7,289 nucleotides of DNA from positions 1 through 7,289 of the forward strand of contig JAAZOE010000396.1 in NCBI GenBank assembly GCA_012797915.1, written 5' to 3'. Shown here in pieces: positions 1 through 5,741 of this stretch (the first letter of the stretch is position 1; every line of letters begins with the position of its first letter). Source of the stretch: Candidatus Zixiibacteriota bacterium. Lineage in GTDB: Bacteria > Zixibacteria > MSB-5A5 > GN15 > JAAZOE01. The translations under genes and the position numbers were made by a program. The notes under the pieces are model-generated. The model had not been told where the DNA came from. It searched no databases and was given only the letters and a program-made list of their open reading frames with translations.

Positions 1-39
1 GAATATCTGGATCCAGATAAGGGTACGATAACGCTTCAT
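1..39 (-). CDS. Possible N-terminus of a gene leaving the left edge
   Basis: An ATG at 37-39 on the minus strand opens a frame that stays open to the window edge and encodes MKRYRTLIWIQIF. The two basic residues followed by a hydrophobic stretch would fit the start of a signal peptide or membrane anchor, but 13 residues are too few to identify anything. A GAGG element lies 10 nt upstream of the ATG. A TTGACT-type -35 element lies about 60 bp upstream (101-106). The start codon, weak ribosome site and promoter line up in the right order, which is the only support. It could equally be chance. Confidence 0.3.
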   Translation of the reverse strand, partial: MKRYRTLIWIQIF

Positions 40-296
40 AAGACGACAGCCTCGCGACACGGGTTGCGCCCGAACATCAAGGTAATGCGATTCCCGCCAA
101 AGTCAAGCGACGATTGCCGCCGCCGGGCTTGTTGGGGGAAACGGATCACCGGAAATAGGACGGCCGGTCGGATGGAAACGTCGAAATCTTTCCTGTCGGT
201 GCCGATGTTTTGATATCATTGCACACGGCTGATTGGGTACCATGGGGTTCACGGGATATTCCGAACGGATAAAACGGTTCGGCAGCGGATCGACCG
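40..296. other. Intergenic region without a convincing gene
   Basis: No frame here has convincing coding character. Plus frame 1 is open from base 1 to a TGA at 211-213, but its translation is rich in Arg, Lys and Cys and resembles no family I know. A 6-bp inverted repeat (261-266 with 277-282, CCGAAC/GTTCGG, 10-nt loop) lies just downstream of the STAS gene stop. It has no T-tract on either side, so I do not call it a terminator. No tRNA-like fold is visible. Confidence 0.5.
79..106 (-). promoter_or_regulatory. Weak candidate sigma-70-type promoter for the left-edge gene
   Basis: On the minus strand a good -35 (TTGACT, 101-106) is followed after 16 bp by a poor -10 (TACCTT, 79-84). Transcription would start near 72, giving a leader of about 33 nt before the ATG at 39. 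The -35 matches 5 of 6 consensus bases and the -10 only 3 of 6, so this is a suggestion. Confidence 0.25.
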
Positions 297-1019
297 CTAC
301 CGATTGTACCGGCGCGATAAGTGAAAGCGGGAACGCAATCGAAGAAGTTTATGGCGACGGAGGATGGAGAATACCCGCCACCAACCGAAGCGAAATTGCG
401 GCGTAATGCCGGAAGCCAGCTTGTTCAATTCGGAGACAGTGCTGAAAGGATCATCGATGACCAGATGGAGAATGACATCTTCTTCCGATCGAAAAGTCCC
501 GGCCGGCGGCCGCCCACCGGAAACCGCCGGCGGATCAGCCACACCCTTTTGTTTATGGCCGGGCGCCATGGCGGCCTGGATGCTGCCCCCGGATTCGGCC
601 ACCACGCGGTCCTCGGTCTTCCACACTCGTTGCTCTCCGCCGTCCGGTTCGGGAGACAGATGAAAAGCCTTTTTCCCCAGCTCAAGGGATGGGAAAGCCT
701 TAATGACATTCCCAAATTCGAGAAGTTCGTATATCTCATGGACATTGGGGATCATATTGACCAACTTCAGATCCCCCCCCTGGTCGCGAATCTCCTGAAT
801 CCGTGAAATGAAGATGCCCCACCCCGCGGAGGAGATATACTCTACTCCCCCCAAATCGACCAGTATCTTGAACTTCTTCTGGGACATGAGGTTGGCGATA
901 ACCCCTTCCAGTTCCGAGGCGGTAATGGCGTCAACGACCCCGTCCACCCGGATGACAGACAGTTCACCTGAAGGGCCTGCCTGCGAGAGCGATAGTTTTA
1001 TTTCGTCCATTGTCGGCAT
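297..1019 (-). CDS. STAS-domain anti-sigma factor antagonist with C-terminal extension
   Basis: A 240-residue cytoplasmic protein. Residues about 5-120 form a STAS domain of the SpoIIAA/RsbV class, which binds an anti-sigma kinase in its unphosphorylated form and so frees a sigma factor. The signature is ILVDLGGVEYISSAGWGIF at about 52-70. Aligned to SpoIIAA DSSG, Ser64 takes the place of the phosphorylated Ser58, so the switch residue is kept. The usual family length is 100-120 residues. Here a Pro/Gly-rich, probably disordered linker (about 120-175) leads to a basic tail (176-240) with SEEDVILHLVIDDP, WWRVFSILRRHKLLR and a run of Arg, resembling a small winged-helix or ribosome/nucleic-acid binding fold. 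Two Met codons are possible (1 and 4). Neither has a strong ribosome site; GGA 8 nt upstream favours the first. It lies 119 bp behind the response regulator gene in the same direction. The C-terminal function is unknown. Confidence 0.85.
   Translation of the reverse strand: MPTMDEIKLSLSQAGPSGELSVIRVDGVVDAITASELEGVIANLMSQKKFKILVDLGGVEYISSAGWGIFISRIQEIRDQGGDLKLVNMIPNVHEIYELLEFGNVIKAFPSLELGKKAFHLSPEPDGGEQRVWKTEDRVVAESGGSIQAAMAPGHKQKGVADPPAVSGGRPPAGTFRSEEDVILHLVIDDPFSTVSELNKLASGITPQFRFGWWRVFSILRRHKLLRLRSRFHLSRRYNR
773..780 (-). repeat. G8 homopolymer inside the STAS gene
   Basis: Eight C on the plus strand, read as eight G in the gene, encode the end of Gln80 plus Gly81, Gly82 and the first base of Asp83. 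A one-base slip here would break the STAS domain before its last helix and remove the C-terminal extension. The frame is intact in this sequence. Confidence 0.6.
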
Positions 1020-1085
1020 TCAATCATTCCAGTAACTTCTTACTATTGAATCGCCATAATCGGTTCCGAACTTTACCCCGATCTG

Positions 1086-1114
1086 ATAATGTCGAAATCG
1101 CAGCGGGGAAGCAA
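1086..1114 (-). promoter_or_regulatory. Weak candidate promoter for the STAS gene
   Basis: Within the 119-bp gap upstream of the STAS gene, TTGCTT (1109-1114) is followed after 17 bp by CATTAT (1086-1091) on the minus strand. Matches to the sigma-70 consensus are 3/6 and 4/6. Spacing is right but the boxes are poor. No clear terminator follows the response regulator stop at 1139, so read-through from that gene is an equally good explanation for STAS expression. Confidence 0.25.
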
Positions 1115-1138
1115 TAGATTTCTTCTCCGTCAGCCGGA

Positions 1139-2485
1139 TCAGGCATCCTCTTGCAGATGGTAATCTCGGATTTTTTGCCGGAGGGTATTGCGGTGGATGC
1201 CCAGAATCTCGGCCGTTTTCTGCATGTTGCCGCCGGCGGCCTTCAGCACGACGGCGATGTGCCGCTTTTCCATTTCCGCCAGGGACAGGGCTCCCATTGG
1301 GGATAATTCATCCGAGGAAATCGGGGCCAGACCGGGCAAATCATCAGGGCCAATCGTCGAATCGATTGAGAGAACCACGGCCCGTTCGACCACATTGCGC
1401 AGCTCCCGGATATTGCCGGGCCAAGAGTAGGCCACCAATCGGGCGGCGGCCGCCTCGGTGATCCCTTCGATCGGTTTATTCATCCTGCGAGCGACCTGCC
1501 GAAGGAAATGGTCGGCCAGAATGAGGATATCCCCCCCCCGGGCCGATAACGGGGGTAATTCTATCCGCACGGTATCGATTCGGAAAAACAGGTCTTCGCG
1601 GAATCGTCGTTCGGCGATCAAACCCTTCAGGTCGCGGTTCGTGGCCGAAATGACCCGGACATCAACCCGTTTCGATTGTTCCGACCCCAGCGGCTCGAAA
1701 ACGCCGTCCTCCAGAACGCGCAGGAGTTTGGCCTGCATGACCAAGGGCATATCGCCGATTTCATCGAGGAAAATCGTACCGCCGTCGGCCAATTCGAAAC
1801 GTCCGGCCCGCTTCCGGTCGGCGCCGGTGAACGCGCCCTTCTCGTGGCCGAACAGCTCCGATTCCAGCAGTGTCTCCGGCAACAAGGCACAGTTCAATTG
1901 TACAAACCGACAATCGCGGCGAGGCGAAAGCTGGTGAATCAATTGCGCCACCAACCCTTTCCCCGTTCCGGAAGGACCGGTAAGGAGAACCGCTGAATCG
2001 GCCGGTCCGACCCGGGCGACCAGCGACCGAATTCTTTGCATCGCCTCTGATTCGCCGATCATCTCTGGTATATCGGCCAGGTCGGCGACGGTTCGGCGCA
2101 GGAGGTCATTTTCGGTGACGAGTCGATTCTGTTCGACGGCGTTCTTAAGATTGATCAGCAGTTCGTCCAGATTGACCGGTTTGGTCAGATACCCGAAGGC
2201 CCCCTTGCGCATCGCCTCGACCGCCGTTTCCACGGTGGCAAAGGCGGTAAGAACGATCACCTGGACAAAAGGATTGATTTCCCGCAGCCGGACCAAAAGC
2301 TCCAGCCCGTTCATATCCGGCATTTTGAGATCGATCACGGCCATCGGGGAAAAGAAGCCTGCATACTCGGCGATGGCGGCGGCCCCATTCGGGGCGGCAA
2401 GGACCTGAAACCCCTTCTTTTTGAGGAATCCGGCCAGCATCTCCCGCTGGGCCGCCTCATCATCGACTATCAGTATCTTGGCCAT
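1139..2485 (-). CDS. Sigma-54-dependent response regulator (NtrC family)
   Basis: A full-length (448 aa) bacterial enhancer-binding protein that activates sigma-54 RNA polymerase when phosphorylated by a partner histidine kinase. The receiver domain (about 1-118) has the acid pocket Asp8/Asp9, phospho-acceptor Asp52, Thr80 and Lys102 with the KP dipeptide. The AAA+ domain (about 142-370) has Walker A GPSGTGKG (170-177), the sigma-54 contact loop GAFTGA (217-222), Walker B GGTIFLDE (235-242) and the arginine-finger segment FREDLFFR (295-302). A Fis-type helix-turn-helix occupies about 405-444 (KTAEILGIHRNTLRQKI). Every key residue I can check is present, so it should be active. The start is the Met immediately before the first receiver strand; its ribosome site is weak. 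No histidine kinase gene lies beside it, so its partner and targets are unknown. It starts 36 bp beyond a strong terminator that ends the upstream gene. Confidence 0.95.
   Translation of the reverse strand: MAKILIVDDEAAQREMLAGFLKKKGFQVLAAPNGAAAIAEYAGFFSPMAVIDLKMPDMNGLELLVRLREINPFVQVIVLTAFATVETAVEAMRKGAFGYLTKPVNLDELLINLKNAVEQNRLVTENDLLRRTVADLADIPEMIGESEAMQRIRSLVARVGPADSAVLLTGPSGTGKGLVAQLIHQLSPRRDCRFVQLNCALLPETLLESELFGHEKGAFTGADRKRAGRFELADGGTIFLDEIGDMPLVMQAKLLRVLEDGVFEPLGSEQSKRVDVRVISATNRDLKGLIAERRFREDLFFRIDTVRIELPPLSARGGDILILADHFLRQVARRMNKPIEGITEAAAARLVAYSWPGNIRELRNVVERAVVLSIDSTIGPDDLPGLAPISSDELSPMGALSLAEMEKRHIAVVLKAAGGNMQKTAEILGIHRNTLRQKIRDYHLQEDA
1531..1539 (-). repeat. G9 homopolymer inside the response regulator gene
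   Basis: Nine C on the plus strand (nine G in the gene) encode Arg316, Gly317, Gly318 and the first base of Asp319, at the position where NtrC proteins usually carry LPPLRER. A one-base slip would delete the rest of the AAA+ lid and the DNA-binding helix-turn-helix, leaving a regulator unable to bind its sites. The frame is intact here. Confidence 0.6.
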
Positions 2486-2521
2486 CGTCCGTCCGCATCG
2501 GTTGTGAGGTTATCCGCCGAC

Positions 2522-2560
2522 AAAAAAAGCCTTTCCTCATCAGGAGGAAAGGCTTTTTTT
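2522..2560 (-). terminator. Strong rho-independent terminator after the beta-barrel gene
   Basis: A perfect 17-bp inverted repeat (2522-2538 with 2544-2560) with a 5-nt loop. Its GC core GCCTTTCCTC is flanked by A7 and T7, so in either direction the hairpin is followed by a U-run. It sits 17 bp after the stop of the beta-barrel gene, and its main job is probably to end that transcript. Because it is symmetric it would also stop plus-strand transcription. Confidence 0.92.
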
Positions 2561-2576
2561 CCCGACTGTGCCGATT

Positions 2577-3224
2577 TTATTCCTTGGGGCCGATGTTGAA
2601 CAAGACTCCCGCCTTCAATTCCAGGAATCCGTTGTTGTCGCCCCAGGGGTAATCAACGCTTTGATATGTCCCTTTGACGCCGCTCATCCAGTCAAGATGA
2701 TATGCGGCCTCGCCATAGATGGCGCCGTAACTGTTGGTGCGGTAATGAACTCCCACTCCGATTTCCGTGCCGAGAGCCGGTTTGTGGGACAATTCCCGAA
2801 GCACCGGCTGTCCGTGGTCGCTGACCGCCTGGGCCAGTTTATTGAAACCGAGGCCCGCGCTCACCCGGACATACGGTGAGAATGACTTGGCCGTGAGATC
2901 GGAAATCAGATATTTCCCGTATAACCCGACTTCGAATATCCGATGGCGCAGTCCGGAGCCATCGGTACCCATGTTTCGCACGCTGAAAAACGTCCCGCCG
3001 ACGATTTGCGGTTTAAAGAAATACCCGGCGCCCAATTCCAGGCCGATGCCATTGGTGGCTTGAATCGAACTCGGCTCCAGGTCGCTGGTGATGTACCCAA
3101 ACGGAAGCGTGAAATTGCCGCCGATGAAACCTTCAATAAACGGCTCGGCCTCATACTGCGCGGCAGCCAGAGAGGCCAGGAAAAGTAATGATCCTATCGT
3201 CACAGTTTGTACTATGCGTTTCAT
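2577..3224 (-). CDS. Small outer-membrane beta-barrel protein
   Basis: A 215-residue exported protein. Residues 1-22 are a typical Sec signal peptide: basic MKR, a hydrophobic core, then LAAA before Gln23, the likely cleavage site. The mature part alternates hydrophobic and polar residues in about eight strands with Gly and aromatic girdle residues, for example IGLELGAGYFF, FEVGLYGKYLI, YVRVSAGLGF, IGVGVHYR and FLELKAGVLFNIG. This resembles the OmpA/OprF-like small barrel families (outer membrane protein beta-barrel domain). The last strand ends at Phe, five residues before the C-terminus, rather than at it. There is no peptidoglycan-binding domain. GAGG lies 8 nt before the ATG, supporting the start. 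Its ligand or role cannot be told from sequence. It lies 164 bp downstream of the EF-G-like gene with its own candidate promoter and terminator, so it is probably a single-gene unit. Confidence 0.8.
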   Translation of the reverse strand: MKRIVQTVTIGSLLFLASLAAAQYEAEPFIEGFIGGNFTLPFGYITSDLEPSSIQATNGIGLELGAGYFFKPQIVGGTFFSVRNMGTDGSGLRHRIFEVGLYGKYLISDLTAKSFSPYVRVSAGLGFNKLAQAVSDHGQPVLRELSHKPALGTEIGVGVHYRTNSYGAIYGEAAYHLDWMSGVKGTYQSVDYPWGDNNGFLELKAGVLFNIGPKE

Positions 3225-3293
3225 ACCTTTTGCCTCTACCTACCCTTTCCAGCGTTATGACCGGATTCCCAACCGGCCGATACGTTTGCTCCA

Positions 3294-3321
3294 ATTTGCA
3301 TGTCCCGGCCCTTCTTGTCAA
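3294..3321 (-). promoter_or_regulatory. Candidate sigma-70-type promoter of the beta-barrel gene
   Basis: A perfect -35 TTGACA (3316-3321) is followed after 16 bp by GCAAAT (3294-3299), which matches the -10 consensus at 3 of 6 positions. Transcription would start near 3287, giving a leader of about 60 nt. The first 11 bases, TTGACAAGAAG, are identical to the promoter of the neighbouring EF-G-like gene. Confidence 0.5.
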
Positions 3322-3350
3322 CAGAAATAAGGCGCCTGGTATTCATGACG

Positions 3351-3380
3351 CGCCGGGACCCCGATTGTTCAATCCCGGCG
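3351..3380 (-). terminator. Stem-loop after the EF-G-like gene, possible weak terminator
   Basis: An 8-bp GC-rich inverted repeat (CGCCGGGA at 3351-3358 with TCCCGGCG at 3373-3380) begins 9 bp after the EF-G-like stop codon. Within the loop ATTG/CAAT can add a further small stem. No U-tract follows on the minus strand, so it may only protect the 3' end or cause partial termination. Confidence 0.4.
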
Positions 3381-3388
3381 ACCTTCAA

Positions 3389-5467
3389 TCATTGCGGCTG
3401 CGTCTTGCTGGCCCGGTATTCCTCCTGCAGTCTCAACGAGATTTCGTTGGGGACCTCCTCGTAATGGGAAAATTCCCGCGTGTAGACTCCCTGCCCCTGC
3501 GTCAGCGACCGCAGATCGACCGAATATTTATACAGCTCGGCCTGCGGGACGCTGGCGCGGATGCGCTGCATTTTCCCCAGCGGGTCCATGCCGATGATCT
3601 TGCCGCGCCGAGAGGAAATGTCCCCCATCACATCGCCGGTGTAGTCGTCCGGAACCAGGACGGTGATATTATAAATCGGCTCCAGAACGATCGGCTTGCA
3701 CTTGGGATACCCTTCACGAAAACCGGCGATGGCGGCCAGTTTGAAAGCCATATCCGATGAATCCACCGAGTGATAGGAACCGAAATAGACGGCCACCTTG
3801 ATATCCACAACCTGGGCCCCGCACAGGCCCCCTTCCTGCATGGCCTCGACCACCCCTTTTTCGACCGAGGGTATGAACTTGCCGGGAATCACGCCGCCCT
3901 TGACTTCGTCGGCGAACTCGAATCCGCCGCCACGGGGCAGAGGTTCCAGCCGCAACCAGCAATCGCCAAACTGTCCGCGGCCGCCGGTTTGTTTCTTATG
4001 CTTCCCCTGTATCTCGACTTTGGCCTTGATCGTCTCCCGGAACGGCACCCGGGGGCGGTCCAACTCCACCTCCACCCCGAAACGATTCTTCAACCGCTCC
4101 ACCAGAAGATCGACCTGCGTTGGCCCCTGGCCAAACAACAGCGTCTGCTTCAAGGCCGGGTCCTGAACCACCCGGAAAGTCGGATCGACCTCATTCAGCT
4201 TGTTCAAGGCCATACTGACCTTTTCCTCGTCTCCCTTGGCTTTAGGCCGGATGGCCATATCCATAACCGGCTCGGGGAATTCGGGAATCGGGAAAACAAA
4301 CTGGCGGCTCTTGAGACATAGAGTATTGCCCATATGAGTATCTTTAAGCTTCACCAGCGCGACGATATCCCCGGCATGGGCTTCCGGGATTTCTTTGCGG
4401 TCCTTGCCGCAGATTTCATATATCTGACCGATCCGCTCGGAACTCTTCTGGACATTGATGATTTCCAAACCGGAGGATAATTTCCCGGCCAAAACCTTGA
4501 TGAGAGAGAGATCACCGACGTGTTGTTCGGAGATGGTTTTAAAAACATAAGCTGCTGCCGGGTCATCAGATACGCACGGAATCTCAAGTATTTTATCGCT
4601 CCCAACATCCTTGGCCTTGAGTACCGCTTCCTCGGCCGGTGAAGGAAGGTAATGAACGGCGAAATCGAGCAGATACGAGACACCAACATTGGCCGTCGCC
4701 GCTCCGGCCAAAACCGGATAGACCGCAGCCGAGGCGATCCCCTTCTTCAAGCCAGCCAGCAATTCTTCATCCGTTAAGTTGCCAACCTCGAAGAATTTCT
4801 CCAGGAGGCTGTCATTGGACTCGGCGACCGCTTCCACCAGCTTTTCCCGGGCTGCCTCGGCCTCACCTTTTACCGCATCCGGGATATCCCCTACGGTCTG
4901 TTTTCCGTTCGGCTCGAAGGTGACCGCTTTCATCTTGATCAGGTCGATCACCCCTTTGAACGATTCGGCCTTGCCTATCGGGAGGACAACCGGAACCGCT
5001 TTGGCGCCGAAGGTTTCCTGAAGCGCGACGAGATTACGGGCAAAATCGGTATGCTCTTTATCCAAACGATTGACGAAAAAAATCGCCGGCTTGTTCTGTT
5101 TCTCGACATGATGGAAAAACTGAAGAGTGCCGACCTCGACTCCTCCCCCGGCCTCAATCACCACACAGATCGTTCCCGATACGGCCATACCCGCCAGAAC
5201 ATCCCCGATGAAGTCCGTATGTCCCGGCATATCAACGACATTGACCTTGTGGCTCTTCCATGGGAGCGCTATCACCGACAGGTTTAATGATGTTTGGTGA
5301 GACTTCTCTTCCTCGGTATAGTCGGAAATCGTCGTTCCATCAGCAATGTTGCCCAGCCTGTTGGCCACCCCGGCCGAAAAAGCCATCGCCTCGGCCAACG
5401 TGGTTTTTCCCGAACCGCGTTGTCCCACCAGACCGATATTGCGTATCTTGTCAGTCGTCATAGCCAT
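3389..5467 (-). CDS. EF-G-like translation GTPase (EF-G-2 type paralogue)
   Basis: A 692-residue member of the elongation factor G family, the ribosomal translocase class, with all five domains. In the G domain (about 1-270), G1 is GQRGSGKT (15-22), G3 is DMPGH (79-83) and G4 is NRLD (133-136). The usual EF-G switch I sequence ERGIT is replaced by a SHQTS segment after DGTTISDYTEEEK; Thr59 can still act as the Mg-binding threonine. This switch I form is the hallmark of the second EF-G type, as in Thermus EF-G-2, and not of canonical FusA. Domain IV (about 480-600) keeps YHSVDSSDMAF with His566 at the place of the translocation-important tip histidine (E. coli His583). Domain V has GDISSRRG at 615-622. 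No rpsL, rpsG or tuf gene is nearby, which also argues for a paralogue. The start Met1 is favoured over Met3 by AGGAGG 11 nt upstream. Family membership is sure; its precise cellular role is not. Confidence 0.92.
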   Translation of the reverse strand: MAMTTDKIRNIGLVGQRGSGKTTLAEAMAFSAGVANRLGNIADGTTISDYTEEEKSHQTSLNLSVIALPWKSHKVNVVDMPGHTDFIGDVLAGMAVSGTICVVIEAGGGVEVGTLQFFHHVEKQNKPAIFFVNRLDKEHTDFARNLVALQETFGAKAVPVVLPIGKAESFKGVIDLIKMKAVTFEPNGKQTVGDIPDAVKGEAEAAREKLVEAVAESNDSLLEKFFEVGNLTDEELLAGLKKGIASAAVYPVLAGAATANVGVSYLLDFAVHYLPSPAEEAVLKAKDVGSDKILEIPCVSDDPAAAYVFKTISEQHVGDLSLIKVLAGKLSSGLEIINVQKSSERIGQIYEICGKDRKEIPEAHAGDIVALVKLKDTHMGNTLCLKSRQFVFPIPEFPEPVMDMAIRPKAKGDEEKVSMALNKLNEVDPTFRVVQDPALKQTLLFGQGPTQVDLLVERLKNRFGVEVELDRPRVPFRETIKAKVEIQGKHKKQTGGRGQFGDCWLRLEPLPRGGGFEFADEVKGGVIPGKFIPSVEKGVVEAMQEGGLCGAQVVDIKVAVYFGSYHSVDSSDMAFKLAAIAGFREGYPKCKPIVLEPIYNITVLVPDDYTGDVMGDISSRRGKIIGMDPLGKMQRIRASVPQAELYKYSVDLRSLTQGQGVYTREFSHYEEVPNEISLRLQEEYRASKTQPQ

Positions 5468-5478
5468 CGCCTGAGTAT

Positions 5479-5484
5479 CCTCCT
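5479..5484 (-). promoter_or_regulatory. Ribosome binding site that decides the EF-G-like start
   Basis: AGGAGG on the minus strand lies 11 nt before the first ATG (5465-5467) and 17 nt before the second in-frame ATG (5459-5461). The spacing is slightly long for the first and too long for the second, so the first start is preferred. Confidence 0.7.
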
Positions 5485-5518
5485 CAACTGTCGGAATCCC
5501 GAATAAACATAGACAGAA

Positions 5519-5547
5519 ATAATAACCCCAAAACCTCTTCTTGTCAA
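5519..5547 (-). promoter_or_regulatory. Strong sigma-70-type promoter of the EF-G-like gene
   Basis: Perfect -35 TTGACA (5542-5547), 17-bp spacer, -10 TATTAT (5519-5524, 5 of 6). Transcription would start near 5512, leaving a leader of about 45 nt that contains the AGGAGG site. It is the best promoter in the window and suggests constitutive expression. Confidence 0.8.
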
Positions 5548-5671
5548 ACCAATTCGCCCCTCACCGGCCCGAAAATTGACCTTTCGCCGCGGCCGACCCC
5601 CGTTATGACCATATGCATGTGATTAGGGGCCAAGAGTCGCTTGGGGAGGCTGATCCGCGCAAAATATCGGC

Positions 5672-5699
5672 TTGCAAATAAGGGAGATTCTCCTATATT
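5672..5699 (+). promoter_or_regulatory. Candidate promoter of the TSP3/dockerin gene
   Basis: TTGCAA (5672-5677, 4 of 6) is followed by a 16-bp spacer and TATATT (5694-5699, 5 of 6). Transcription would start near 5706, about 36 nt before the ATG and upstream of the GGGAGGG ribosome site (5728-5734). The stretch 5548-5671 between the two divergent promoters shows nothing else I can name. Confidence 0.5.
5683..5693. promoter_or_regulatory. Short palindrome between -35 and -10, possible operator
   Basis: GGAGA-T-TCTCC is a perfect 5-bp inverted repeat with a single central base. It fills most of the spacer of the candidate promoter and abuts its -10 box. The position would suit a dimeric regulator, but 11 bases can form such a palindrome by chance. 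Confidence 0.25.
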
Positions 5700-5741
5700 G
5701 AAATGGAACTCTAAACTATTTTATCTTGGGAGGGTACTGAG

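Noticed and set aside
1..213. Plus frame 1 open from the window edge to a TGA at 211-213
   Set aside because: The translation is rich in Arg, Lys, Ser and Cys without any recognisable motif, and 70 open codons at an edge in GC-rich DNA can arise by chance.
261..282. Inverted repeat after the STAS gene as a terminator
   Set aside because: The stem is only 6 bp with a 10-nt loop, and neither strand has a T-tract after it.
2489..2514. A lac-operator-like stretch (TTGTGAGGTTATCC) upstream of the response regulator
   Set aside because: It lacks the needed symmetry, and no LacI-family gene is in view, so the resemblance is most likely chance.
3188..3760. A 190-codon plus-strand frame across the EF-G-like gene end
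   Set aside because: It lies antisense to the well-conserved domain V of the EF-G-like protein, has no ribosome site, and shows no family resemblance.
297..5467. One long operon of all minus-strand genes
   Set aside because: A strong terminator at 2522-2560 and separate promoters at 3294-3321 and 5519-5547 break the row into several units; gaps are 91-164 bp.
5626..5640. GG-N10-GC sequence on the plus strand as a sigma-54 promoter for the TSP3 gene
   Set aside because: Only about 6 of 11 informative positions fit the -24/-12 consensus, and a better sigma-70-type pair lies nearer the gene.
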